From the NCBI GenBank assembly GCA_963784995.1, contig CAWATZ010000004.1, positions 124,001-188,000 on the forward strand: a stretch of DNA of 64,000 nt, read 5' to 3'. The notes below the pieces were generated by a model. It had not been told where the DNA came from, searched no databases, and was given only the letters and a program-made list of their open reading frames with translations. Below are positions 54,474 through 62,330 of the stretch, in pieces. The position numbers and the translations under genes were made by a program. Each line of letters opens with the position of its first letter. Position 1 is the first letter of the stretch. Source of the stretch: CAWATZ01 sp963784995. Lineage in GTDB: Bacteria > Planctomycetota > Planctomycetia > Gemmatales > Gemmataceae.

Positions 54474-55295
54474 ATGGTGGAGCTGTACGACCAGATCCAG
54501 GACGCCTGCCGATCCATCCAGCAACGCTGGCGCGGCCAGCCCACGGTGGGAATCATCCTGGGCACCGGCCTGGGCGGGCTGGCCGAGGAGGTCGCCGCCG
54601 AGGCCCGGCTCGATTATGACAGCATCCCCTACTTCCCGACCTCCACCGTCGAGTCGCACGCCGGCCGGCTGGTCTGCGGCAAGCTGGCCGGCAAGACCGT
54701 CGTGGCGATGGAGGGCCGCTTCCACTTTTACGAGGGCTACTCGCTCAAACAGATCACCCTGCCGGTGCGGGTCATGAGGGCCCTGGGCTGCGAGGTGCTG
54801 ATCGTCAGCAACGCCTGCGGCTGCATGAACCCGCAGTTCCAGAAGGGCGAGATCATGCTGATCGAGGATCACGTGAACCTGCTGGGCGACAATCCCCTGA
54901 TCGGCAAGAACGACGATCGGCTCGGTCCGCGTTTTCCCGACATGTGCTGGCCCTACGACCGCCAGCTGATCGAGCTGGCCCACAAGGTCGCCCTGGAAGA
55001 GAAGATCAAGCTGCACCAGGGCGTGTTCGTGGCCGTGCCGGGGCCGAACCTGGAAACGCGGGCGGAATATCGCTTCCTGCGCGCCGCCGGGGCCGACGTG
55101 GTCGGCATGTCCACCGTTCCGGAGATCATTGTCGCGGTCCATTGCGGCCTGCGCAGCGTCGGCTTCTCGGTCATCACCGACATCTGCCTGCCCGACGCCC
55201 TGGAGCCGACCTCGGTCGAGGAGATCATCGCCACCGCCAACGTCGCCGAAAAGAAACTGCGCGTGCTGGTCAAGCGCCTGGTCGGGGAGCTGTGA
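54474..55295 (+). CDS. punA: Purine nucleoside phosphorylase
   Basis: A 273-residue trimeric-type PNP (phosphorolysis of inosine and guanosine to base and ribose-1-phosphate). Phosphate-binding ILGTGLGGLAE is at about residues 28-38. MEGRFHFYEGYS and ALGCEVLIVSNACGCMNP are the family motifs; the common NAAGG is altered to NACGC. Base-binding GVFVAVPGPNLETRAEYRFL and VGMSTVPEIIVAVHCG follow. ATG 54474 gives normal length. Cytoplasmic, purine salvage. The CPBP gene follows after six bases and may be co-transcribed. Confidence 0.93.
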   Translation: MVELYDQIQDACRSIQQRWRGQPTVGIILGTGLGGLAEEVAAEARLDYDSIPYFPTSTVESHAGRLVCGKLAGKTVVAMEGRFHFYEGYSLKQITLPVRVMRALGCEVLIVSNACGCMNPQFQKGEIMLIEDHVNLLGDNPLIGKNDDRLGPRFPDMCWPYDRQLIELAHKVALEEKIKLHQGVFVAVPGPNLETRAEYRFLRAAGADVVGMSTVPEIIVAVHCGLRSVGFSVITDICLPDALEPTSVEEIIATANVAEKKLRVLVKRLVGEL

Positions 55296-55301
55296 AGCGT
55301 C

Positions 55302-56075
55302 ATGGGCACCGCACCGGAACCGTCGCGCCGGGCCCTGGTGCTGGCGCTGGGCTTCGCCATGATCTGGCCGTCGGTCATGACCTGGCTCTACTTCCTGCTC
55401 CTGGCTCCCAACGATTTATCGTTTCGCGCTGAGCCGGCCCAGCGCGAAACGATAAATCGTGCCCGGCAGGTGCAGCAGTTCGTCTACGTGTCCGGCAAGA
55501 CCGTCCAGTTTGCTTTCCCGCTTGTCTTTGTCTGGATCGCCAGCGGTCGCTTTCCCTGGCCGCCGCGACTCAGCACGGCCGGGCTGGGGCTCGGTCTGGC
55601 CTTCGGCTTGCTGGTGCTGGGCTCCATGGTGCTGCTGTACTTCGGTTTCCTGCGTCATTCGGCCTTGCTGGAAGACACGCCCACGAAATTGCGCGACAAG
55701 CTGGAGGAGTTTGGCGTCGCTTCCCCCGTACCGTTCCTGATCCTGGGAGTGTTCATCGCGGCCTTCCACTCGCTGCTGGAGGAGTATTACTGGCGCTGGT
55801 TTGTCTTTGGCCGATTGCGTGAAGTGCTGGCGGTCAATGCGGCCATTGGGGTGTCGAGCCTGGCCTTCATGGCTCATCACGTGATCTTGCTCAACGGCTA
55901 CTTGCCCGGTCGCTTGTGGACGGGCGTGCTGCCGTTTTCCCTGGGAGTGGCGGTGGGAGGAGCGTTCTGGGCCTGGTTGTACCAGCGCACCGGAACGCTC
56001 CTGGGGCCGTGGTGCAGTCACGTGCTGGCCGATGCCGGCCTGTTCGTGGTGGGTTGGTATCTGCTCTTTGCGTGA
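55302..56075 (+). CDS. CPBP intramembrane metalloprotease, with in-frame palindrome
   Basis: A 257-residue membrane protein with about seven hydrophobic segments. The CPBP (CAAX protease and bacteriocin-processing) motifs are EEYYWRWFVFGRLR (EExxxR) in one helix, FMAHHVIL, and the final WCSHVLADAGLFV with the third His. Between the first and second helix, residues 37-53 (NDLSFRAEPAQRETINR) are encoded by the family 1 palindrome at 55411-55460, inserted in frame and expected to form an extra loop. The role is probably processing of prenylated or small peptide substrates. Confidence 0.87.
   Translation: MGTAPEPSRRALVLALGFAMIWPSVMTWLYFLLLAPNDLSFRAEPAQRETINRARQVQQFVYVSGKTVQFAFPLVFVWIASGRFPWPPRLSTAGLGLGLAFGLLVLGSMVLLYFGFLRHSALLEDTPTKLRDKLEEFGVASPVPFLILGVFIAAFHSLLEEYYWRWFVFGRLREVLAVNAAIGVSSLAFMAHHVILLNGYLPGRLWTGVLPFSLGVAVGGAFWAWLYQRTGTLLGPWCSHVLADAGLFVVGWYLLFA
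55411..55460. repeat. Family 1 palindrome inside the CPBP gene
   Basis: The arms 55411-55430 and 55441-55460 (ACGATTTATCGTTTCGCGCT and its complement) flank the 10-nt spacer GAGCCGGCCC, the same design as at 31003-31052. The 50-nt unit keeps the reading frame open. Confidence 0.92.
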
Positions 56076-56080
56076 GAGCC

Positions 56081-56178
56081 GGCAGCAAAGGCGAGCGGCT
56101 TCGCTTTAGCGCGATGCCAGCGGGCCGGTAGCAGCCTCCCACCGGCGGGCTGACGCCGCGCCGCTCGCCTTTGCTGCC
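56081..56178. repeat. 19-bp inverted repeat enclosing a family 4 arm
   Basis: The outer arms 56081-56099 and 56160-56178 (GGCAGCAAAGGCGAGCGGC) are complements. The interior holds 56141-56169, the 29-nt arm also found at 1839 and 34777. It lies between the CPBP and FHA genes, which are convergent. Confidence 0.82.
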
Positions 56179-56188
56179 ATTCCCTCTG

Positions 56189-56659
56189 TCAATCGTCGTC
56201 CTCCTCGTCCAGCAGAAACGCCGCGGGGTCGATCACGCGCCGGCCCTTGCTGTCGGTCCGGCCCTTGCCCTGGTTGCGGCGCGGCCGTTCCAGGCCCGCC
56301 TTCTCCAGCAGCGACTGGCTCATGATGTCCTCTTCCACCTCCTCGATCGCGGTCCGGCCGGCCTGGATCTCGTAGTGGATGTGATACACCCGCTTGCCGA
56401 TGGCAATCTCGTCGTTGGGATGCAGACATTTCTCCTGCACCCGATTGCCGTTGACCTTGATGCCGTTGGTACTGTTCAGGTCCCTGACGTACCAGAAACC
56501 ATTGCGGAAGCTCAGCTCCGCGTGCTGTCCGGAGATGTTGGGGAAGCGAAGAGGGATGTCGCAAGTCTCCCGCCGGCCCAGGACCAGGACCGGACGGATC
56601 AGCGGGATCGGATCTCCACCTCCCACGGGCACCAGCTCGCCGTTGACTTCTTGACTCAT
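56189..56659 (-). CDS. FHA-domain protein
   Basis: A 156-residue protein with a complete FHA phosphothreonine-binding domain at about residues 22-100: PVLVLGRRETCDIPLRF, NISGQHAELSFRN and DLNSTNGIKVNGNRV, with the conserved Gly-Arg, Ser-x-x-His and Asn-Gly residues. The C-terminal 50 residues are charged and disordered (ERPRRNQGKGRTDSKGRR) and end EEDDD. Cytoplasmic adaptor for kinase signalling; no kinase is adjacent. ATG 56659 begins MSQEVNGELVPV. Confidence 0.88.
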   Translation of the reverse strand: MSQEVNGELVPVGGGDPIPLIRPVLVLGRRETCDIPLRFPNISGQHAELSFRNGFWYVRDLNSTNGIKVNGNRVQEKCLHPNDEIAIGKRVYHIHYEIQAGRTAIEEVEEDIMSQSLLEKAGLERPRRNQGKGRTDSKGRRVIDPAAFLLDEEDDD

Positions 56660-56772
56660 GCTCTCTCTCTCGTTTCATCCTGGGGAATAAAGATAATCGC
56701 CGCCGGCCGGAGAAGCGATCGGAGAGGTGAGTGAGGGCCTCTTCCGGGAAGCGGCAAAACAACAAAACTTGA

Positions 56773-57591
56773 TTATAGGCTCTCTCCCCCGTCGATGAAA
56801 AGTGAATCCGGCCGGATTTCTTCCTCGATCAGCCGGCGGGCGAAGGCCGCTCCCAGGATGGTGCCCATTTTCCGGCCGCCGGTGGCCAGCCAGGTCCGGC
56901 CGCCCAGCCGGCGAAAAACCGGCCCACCCGGCACGTAGGGCCGCCAGCCCCAGAGCCGCGCGAGCGGCCTGTCGCTCAACCCCAGCGCCTTTGCCCGGTC
57001 CAACGTCTGCTGCTCGTGGGCCGGCGTCCAGTCGCGCTCGGCGGTGCCGTCACTGAAGTAGGTGGTGCCGGGGTCGCGGACGAAGGCGATGGCCTGGCGA
57101 GACCGTGCCAGCGCGACCATCCGCCCTGGCCGCTCCCCCTCGAAGAGAAACGCGGTGCCGGCCTTGCCGTACACGCCCAGGCCGGGAAGGAACTGCTCCG
57201 ACCAGATGCCCGCGGCAACGTAGACGTGACCCTCGTAGCGCTGGCCTGCCGCCTCCAGCCAGCCGTCGCCGACCGCCGTCACCTGCAGCCGGAGCGGGTT
57301 CGGCTCCAGGATGGCCGAGGGCGGCACAAACAGCAGCGAATCCTTGCCGCCATCCTCCCGGGTCAGGCGAACGGAGCGGACCTCGCACAGCTTCTCCAGC
57401 AGAGCCAGGCCGTGGTGGTAATGGGCGAGCAGCTTCTTGCCCGCCCAGGCCTCCTGGAACAGACCGGCAGCAGCGTGCGAGGCGGCCCCGTCCAGGCGCG
57501 GGTCGAACACCAGCGCCTCGATGCCGTTTCTCCGGGCCCAGGCAGCCGCCAGGGAACCGAAGAGACCGCCGCCGACCACCAGGAGAGCCAT
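56773..57591 (-). CDS. FAD-dependent oxidoreductase (DAO-like)
   Basis: A 272-residue protein. The dinucleotide motif VVGGGLFGSLAAAWARRNG is at the N-terminus, and the C-terminal RTWLATGGRKMGTILGAAFA matches the second FAD-contact region of the D-amino-acid oxidase group. It is shorter than typical DAO enzymes (about 370), lacking part of the substrate domain. The start is ATG 57591 with the motif immediately after it. The substrate is unknown; glycine or D-amino acids are typical. Confidence 0.85.
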   Translation of the reverse strand: MALLVVGGGLFGSLAAAWARRNGIEALVFDPRLDGAASHAAAGLFQEAWAGKKLLAHYHHGLALLEKLCEVRSVRLTREDGGKDSLLFVPPSAILEPNPLRLQVTAVGDGWLEAAGQRYEGHVYVAAGIWSEQFLPGLGVYGKAGTAFLFEGERPGRMVALARSRQAIAFVRDPGTTYFSDGTAERDWTPAHEQQTLDRAKALGLSDRPLARLWGWRPYVPGGPVFRRLGGRTWLATGGRKMGTILGAAFARRLIEEEIRPDSLFIDGGESL

Positions 57592-57617
57592 TGTCCTCTT
57601 CCCAGCTGAAACAATCC

Positions 57618-57761
57618 TCCCCTCTCCCCGCTGGGGAGAGGGGTTGGGGATGAGGGGCTGCCTTTGATTTATCGTTTCGCGCTGGGCCGGTTGTGCGCGA
57701 AACGATGAATCGAAGAGAACCCCTCACCCCCAACCCCTCTCCCCAGCGGGGAGAGGGGAGA
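57618..57761. repeat. Nested composite palindrome, second copy
   Basis: The outer family 2 arms (57618-57657 and 57721-57761) enclose a slightly diverged family 1 palindrome (57664-57682 and 57694-57712, with GATGAATC in place of GATAAATC). Same architecture as 49681-49828. Confidence 0.9.
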
Positions 57762-57786
57762 AAGAAACTCGCCCAGCTTCAGCCAA

Positions 57787-58239
57787 TCAGCGGTAGTACC
57801 AGTACCCCGGCGTGGGCACGTACGCCGGGTAGGGGTAGGAAACCGGCTGGAACGGCTGGGCTCCGTAGTAACCCGGCGCCCACGACGTGGAACCCGGCAC
57901 CGGCGGCAGGGCGGGCAGACCGGGGTTCTCCCGCGGGAATTGCAGCGGCCCCGGCGGGGCTCCGGGAGCCGGGCCCGGAGGGGCCGACAGGTTCGGCGTC
58001 GGCTGAGGCGTTTGCGCCGCCCCCTGCTGGGGCCAGTAGGGGAACGGCATGGGCATCCGCGGCCGGCTCAGCGCCTCGGCGGGCCAGTAGAGATACCAGC
58101 CTTTGTAAAAGTCTTTTTTCCCCAGGTCGGTCTTGATGCCGACGTTGACCTGGCCAGGCGACGTGGTCGGTTGCTGCGCCTGGATGCCGGCCGCCAGGGC
58201 CAGCAGGCTCAGCACCGTGCATAACCAGCGTGAGTTCAT
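57787..58239 (-). CDS. Secreted Pro/Tyr-rich small protein
   Basis: A 150-residue protein with a signal peptide (CTVLSLLALAAGIQAQ). The mature part is Pro-rich (PNLSAPPGPAPGAPPGPLQF) and ends in an aromatic tail (PSYPYPAYVPTPGYWYYR is close to the actual end). The segment DLGKKDFYKGWYLYWPAEAL is the only ordered-looking part. It is one of three similar genes in tandem here (57787, 58425, 59110). Likely exported, perhaps a cell-envelope or outer-layer component. Confidence 0.72.
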   Translation of the reverse strand: MNSRWLCTVLSLLALAAGIQAQQPTTSPGQVNVGIKTDLGKKDFYKGWYLYWPAEALSRPRMPMPFPYWPQQGAAQTPQPTPNLSAPPGPAPGAPPGPLQFPRENPGLPALPPVPGSTSWAPGYYGAQPFQPVSYPYPAYVPTPGYWYYR

Positions 58240-58424
58240 GGTCTCCTCGGTTCAATGGCTCCGGCGCCAGACGCCGGTTTCCTCGGGGTGGCTGCTTCTC
58301 GTGAGCCGTGCAAGGATTCCTTCCGTTTGGCTCGCTGTCCAGTCTCAGTCCGATCCCGCCAGGGTCGATTGACCCCAATGCGCCTGTCCCTGGCGGCGTA
58401 ATCCCAGCACTTTTCCCAGGCCGC

Positions 58425-58991
58425 TCAGCGCTCGTACCAGTAGCTCGGTGCTTGCATCGTGGCCGGGTTCCAGTAGCTGGCCCCCTGCCCGCCCTGGTTT
58501 CCCGGTTCCGCATAGCCCTGCCGGCCGCCCTGCCCGGAGTAGGGGTTGCCATAGGGATTGTAGGAGACCGGCTGATAGGGACTCGGGTTCTGCGGGTAAC
58601 CGGCAAAGTAGCCGACCGGCTGGGCGGACGTGGGCTGACTGGGGGTCTGCATGGGCATCGGAGCCGGCTGCCCCGACGCCGCCGGGATGGGCGGGATGTT
58701 CAGGCCGTCGCCGGTGATGCCGGGCGAGTAAGGCGGCGGCGCGCCCGGGGGCATGTTCGGGTCGGGGTTGCCGCTCGCAAAGCCGCCTGCCATGTTGGCC
58801 ACGGAACCGTCCACGGCCTGGCCGGGGGCCGGACCGCCCTTGAGCAGGCCGAACAGGAAACAGTTGTTGGCCCCTTCCCAGCTGATGTTAAAGCCAATGC
58901 CAAACTTGAACTTGCTCCAGGCCGACGCCTGCTGCTGCATGGCCAGTACCAATCCAAGGGCCGTCAGGCCCATCACCATCAAACGCTTCAT
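58425..58991 (-). CDS. Secreted Pro/Gly/Tyr-rich small protein
   Basis: A 188-residue protein with a signal peptide (VMGLTALGLVLAMQQQASA). The start of the mature part, WSKFKFGIGFNISWEGANNC, is followed by a Pro/Gln/Gly/Asn-rich low-complexity region (YNPYGNPYSGQGGRQGYAEP) and an aromatic end (APSYWYER). It shares this plan with its two neighbours but little direct sequence. Exported; function unknown. Confidence 0.72.
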   Translation of the reverse strand: MKRLMVMGLTALGLVLAMQQQASAWSKFKFGIGFNISWEGANNCFLFGLLKGGPAPGQAVDGSVANMAGGFASGNPDPNMPPGAPPPYSPGITGDGLNIPPIPAASGQPAPMPMQTPSQPTSAQPVGYFAGYPQNPSPYQPVSYNPYGNPYSGQGGRQGYAEPGNQGGQGASYWNPATMQAPSYWYER

Positions 58992-59109
58992 GGGTCTATC
59001 CTCGAGTGTTCGCTCGGAATCCGGGCGTCTGCCGGTTCCGGGTGGCGTTATCCAGATGTCTCACGTGCCAGGACGTTTGTGCGAATCCATCAGGCCAGTG
59101 CGGCGCAGG

Positions 59110-59619
59110 TCAGCGCGCGGGAAACAGGGGCCCCGACTGCCCTGGCCAGGCATTGCCTGGCACCGGCGCGGGAGGGTAATACCCTCCGTAAGAGGCGTAA
59201 GGCATCGGCGGGGGGTAGTAGGGCTGAGGGACCGAATAGCCGTAAGGCGAGTAACTGGCAGGGTACACCGGAGGCCGAGGCTGCATGGGATTGACGTACG
59301 GCTGCGGGTAAACACTGGGCCGGGCCGCCGTTCGCGGCGCCGGCCAGGGATTGTAGCTGGAAGGCGATCCTCCCTGAGCGCCGGCGGGCGGCAAGATCGG
59401 CTGAACCATCTCGACGTTGGGCCCCGGGGGGACGTCCACCTGGAACTCGCCGTTCCACTTGCCTTCCGGGTTAATCAAACCCCACAGCAGGGAATTACTC
59501 CCCAATCCCCCTTCCAGGTCGAACCCCGGCGCGAAACCGAGGCGGTACGACCCTTCCGTTGTCCTGATCCATCCAAACCATCCCAGAACCAGCAAGCATA
59601 GTGCCAGCTTCTGCTTCAT
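59110..59619 (-). CDS. Secreted Pro/Tyr-rich small protein
   Basis: A 169-residue protein with a hydrophobic leader (LALCLLVLGWFGWIRTTEGS). It has a short beta-like segment (YRLGFAPGFDLEGGLGSNSL, WNGEFQVDVPPGPNVEMVQP) and a Pro/Tyr-rich second half (YSPYGYSVPQPYYPPPMPYA). Third member of the tandem set of secreted proline-rich proteins. Exported; function unknown. Confidence 0.7.
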   Translation of the reverse strand: MKQKLALCLLVLGWFGWIRTTEGSYRLGFAPGFDLEGGLGSNSLLWGLINPEGKWNGEFQVDVPPGPNVEMVQPILPPAGAQGGSPSSYNPWPAPRTAARPSVYPQPYVNPMQPRPPVYPASYSPYGYSVPQPYYPPPMPYASYGGYYPPAPVPGNAWPGQSGPLFPAR

Positions 59620-59815
59620 GACTTGATCCCTGTTCTGCTGCTTCCACGGAATTGCGCGTCGCTGCGAGAAATGTCCTCTCCTGATGCTCCAAGTATGCCC
59701 CGCGGTTTCTCAACGAGCCAGGGAAAAATGCTCTTGACAGGATGGAATGAGTTGATCTCAGACAGTCTCGCCGGAAGGATCGGCGTTTTCGGCAGTTTTG
59801 AGTGTGTTACCAACG

Positions 59816-59863
59816 CCGCTTGCGGCTTAGCGCACCCAAGGAGTTGCGCGAAGCCGCAAGCGG
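59816..59863. repeat. 14-bp inverted repeat with a 20-nt spacer
   Basis: The arms 59816-59829 and 59850-59863 (GCCGCTTGCGGCTT and its complement) flank a GC-rich spacer. It lies 11 bases beyond the stop of the secreted protein gene at 59875, so it may serve as its terminator. Otherwise 59620-59874 contains nothing recognisable. Confidence 0.7.
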
Positions 59864-59874
59864 CTCCAAGCCGT

Positions 59875-60705
59875 TCACGGGAACACGACCAGGACGAGTG
59901 CGAGGGTCGCGGCCTGGCCGATCAGGCCGGTGGTACTGACCGTCGGTGGGTAGAGCAGCAAGGGGGTCGGATCGCCGGGATAACACCAGCCGGCGTTGTA
60001 CTCGTAGACCCGCAGCGGATCGCTGAACTGGTGGTAAGGCAGCAGGGCCAGGTCCCAGAAGAAGGCCCCGGCCGACAGGAGCGAGGCCACAGGCCCGAGG
60101 TCCCAGCCATAGCGCTCAAAGTTGATCTGATGGAAGTAGAGCCGATTGAAGCCGACGTAGTTCGGCTCGACGAGCATGTGCAGCGGCGGCCAGTTCCGGC
60201 CGCGATACTTCTGGGTAGTCAGGACCGGCTCCGGAGGAAATTGGAGTTCCGAGGTCGTTTGCTTTTTCTTGGATTCCTGCCGCAAGCGCTCGCGGAACAT
60301 GGCCTCCGATTCCAGTCGTAAGAGGCGCTTGGGGTCCGGCGGTTCCAGGTGGATGCTGATCTCCTGGAAGGCCGGCTCCTCAGGACCGGTTACCGGGCCC
60401 GCCCCGCCAAGAGGCCGGGGTGGAGGCAGCTGGATGGGCTGCATGCCCATCCGCGAAACGGCGGACGGGGGGTAAGACGGAGCGGGTCCGCTCAGCGCCG
60501 GCACCCACGTCGGGTTGAGCGGCGCGGGGGCAACGCTGGGAGTGGTCAGGCTGGGCGGCGAGGAGTTCGGCTGGACCAGCTGCTGCGCCTGAGCCAATCC
60601 GGCCAGGAGCAGCCAGGCCAGGGCGAGAACCTCAACCCGTCTCCGAGCCGGCGTGTTCGGCACGCGAGCTGTAGTTGGGGGCTTCCTGAGTAATGGCGAT
60701 GTCAT
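59875..60705 (-). CDS. Secreted Pro-rich protein with hydrophobic C-terminal segments
   Basis: A 276-residue protein. ATG 60705 follows AGGAGAG at eight bases but overlaps the last 74 bases of guaB; a GTG at 60663 would give a shorter signal peptide (VEVLALAWLLLAGLAQAQQ). After a Pro/Ser-rich region, residues 110-150 are charged (PKRLLRLESEAMFRERLRQE). The rest carries WPPLHMLVEPNYVGFNRLYF and ends with two hydrophobic stretches (LLSAGAFFWDLALLPYHQF, LIGQAATLALVLVVF). Likely anchored in or near the outer envelope. Translationally linked to guaB by position. Confidence 0.72.
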   Translation of the reverse strand: MTSPLLRKPPTTARVPNTPARRRVEVLALAWLLLAGLAQAQQLVQPNSSPPSLTTPSVAPAPLNPTWVPALSGPAPSYPPSAVSRMGMQPIQLPPPRPLGGAGPVTGPEEPAFQEISIHLEPPDPKRLLRLESEAMFRERLRQESKKKQTTSELQFPPEPVLTTQKYRGRNWPPLHMLVEPNYVGFNRLYFHQINFERYGWDLGPVASLLSAGAFFWDLALLPYHQFSDPLRVYEYNAGWCYPGDPTPLLLYPPTVSTTGLIGQAATLALVLVVFP

Positions 60706-62113
60706 GCGGATGGCTCTCCTGGACCGAAGCCGCGCTCACCAGGATAAAGCGCGTTCGGGTCCGCAACTCCTCGATGTTCCGGGTGCCGCAGTAGCCCATG
60801 CCGGCCCGCAGTCCGCCCACCAGCTGGTAGATGAACGGGCCGAGCGGGCCCTTGTAGGGCACTCGTCCTTCCACGCCCTCGGGAACCAGTTTGTCCCGAC
60901 CGGCGCCGCCGTCCTGGCGATAGCGTTCTTTCGAGCCGGCCATCATGGCCCCCAGCGAGCCCATGCCGCGATAGGTCTTGAAGCTGCGTCCCTTGTAGAT
61001 GATGAGCTGTCCAGGACTCTCCGTCAGGCCGGCCAGCAAACTGCCCAGCATCACGCAATGGGCCCCGGCCGCCAGGGCCTTGGTGATGTCACCCGAGTAG
61101 CGAATGCCGCCGTCCGCGATGATGGGCACGCCGTTGCCGGCGACACCCGCCAGGGATTGCGAAATGGCGGTGATTTGCGGGACGCCAACGCCGGAAATGA
61201 TCCGCGTGGTGCAAATCGAACCCGGGCCGATGCCGGACTTTATCGCATCCGCCCCCGCATCGACCAGGGCGCGAGCCCCCGCCGCCGTGGCGACGTTCCC
61301 CGCGATGAGGTCGATGTCGTACTCGCGCTTCAGCGTCGCGACCGTTTCGAGGACGTTGCGCGAATGGCCGTGGGCCGAATCGACCACCAGGACGTCAACG
61401 CCTGCCCGGATCAGCGAATCGGCGCGCTCGTAGTCGTTGACGCTGACGGCGGCCCCGACCCGCAGCCGGCCGCGCTGGTCCTTGCAGGCATTGGGAAAGC
61501 TGGACAGCTTGTCAATGTCCTTGATGGTGATCAGGCCCTTCAGTTTATGTTTATCGTCCACCAGCAGCAGTTTCTCGACTTTATTTTCCGTCAAAATCCG
61601 TTCAGCCGCTTCAAGCGTTGTATTTTCCGCGGCCGTGACCAGGTTGTCCTTGGTCATGACCTCGGAGATGCGCTGGTTGTTGTCGGTCAGGAAGCGGAGG
61701 TCGCGGCGAGTGAGGATGCCCTTGAGATAGCCGTTGACCGTGATGGGCACGCCGCTGATCTTGTGCTGGTCCATGATGCGGCGGGCGGTGCCGACCGACT
61801 CGTCGGGCGGCAGCGTGATCGGATCGGTGATGATGCCGTTCTCGCTGCGTTTGACCTTGTCCACCTCGCGGGTCTGATCGGCGATGGACAGGTTCTTGTG
61901 GATGATGCCGATGCCGCCCTCCTGGGCCAGGGCGATGGCCAGGTCGCTCTCGGTGACCGTGTCCATGGGCGAGGACACGATGGGCAAGTTGATCGAGATG
62001 TTGCGGGTCAGCTTTGTGCGGATGTCCACGTCGCGCGGAACCACGTCGCTGTAGCCGGGTTCCAGGAGGACGTCGTCGAAGGTGATGCCCTGGTATGCGA
62101 TCCGATCCTGCAT
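60632..62113 (-). CDS. guaB: Inosine-5'-monophosphate dehydrogenase
   Basis: A 493-residue IMPDH (IMP + NAD+ to XMP + NADH, first step of GMP synthesis). FDDVLLEPGYSDVVP is the N-terminal signature. A CBS pair is at about residues 95-205 (ISGVPITVNGYLKGILTRRD, LLLVDDKHKLKGLITIKDID). IMP-binding and the catalytic Cys are in GIGPGSICTTRIISGVGVPQ, the flap is in RYRQDGGAGRDKLVPEGVEG, and GMGYCGTRNIEEL is near the end. Soluble, cytoplasmic, homotetramer in the family. Complete and undamaged, which argues that not all of this window has indel errors. Confidence 0.97.
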   Translation of the reverse strand: MQDRIAYQGITFDDVLLEPGYSDVVPRDVDIRTKLTRNISINLPIVSSPMDTVTESDLAIALAQEGGIGIIHKNLSIADQTREVDKVKRSENGIITDPITLPPDESVGTARRIMDQHKISGVPITVNGYLKGILTRRDLRFLTDNNQRISEVMTKDNLVTAAENTTLEAAERILTENKVEKLLLVDDKHKLKGLITIKDIDKLSSFPNACKDQRGRLRVGAAVSVNDYERADSLIRAGVDVLVVDSAHGHSRNVLETVATLKREYDIDLIAGNVATAAGARALVDAGADAIKSGIGPGSICTTRIISGVGVPQITAISQSLAGVAGNGVPIIADGGIRYSGDITKALAAGAHCVMLGSLLAGLTESPGQLIIYKGRSFKTYRGMGSLGAMMAGSKERYRQDGGAGRDKLVPEGVEGRVPYKGPLGPFIYQLVGGLRAGMGYCGTRNIEELRTRTRFILVSAASVQESHPHDIAITQEAPNYSSRAEHAGSETG

Positions 62114-62199
62114 TTCGGGGAGGCTCCTTGAGAATGGCTACCCTTTGGGACATTATAGGGAAAGGGCGGGGAAGAGGGGAAGGCGGAGAATCGGGCGGG

Positions 62200-62318
62200 C
62201 GAGCCGGGAGCGTCAGCTCCCGGATTCTCCGACGAATCGGAAGAATCCGGGAGCTGACGCTCCCGGCTCGCGTTGTCGCGGAATCGGAAGAATCCGGGAG
62301 CTGACGCTCCCGGCTCGC
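62200..62318. repeat. 29-bp inverted repeat plus a third direct copy
   Basis: The arms 62200-62228 and 62242-62270 are perfect complements (GAGCCGGGAGCGTCAGCTCC and its reverse). The right arm with flanks is repeated directly at about 62278-62318. It fills the gap between the K+ channel stop (62331) and the guaB start (62113). Confidence 0.87.
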
Positions 62319-62330
62319 CTTGCCGCGGCG

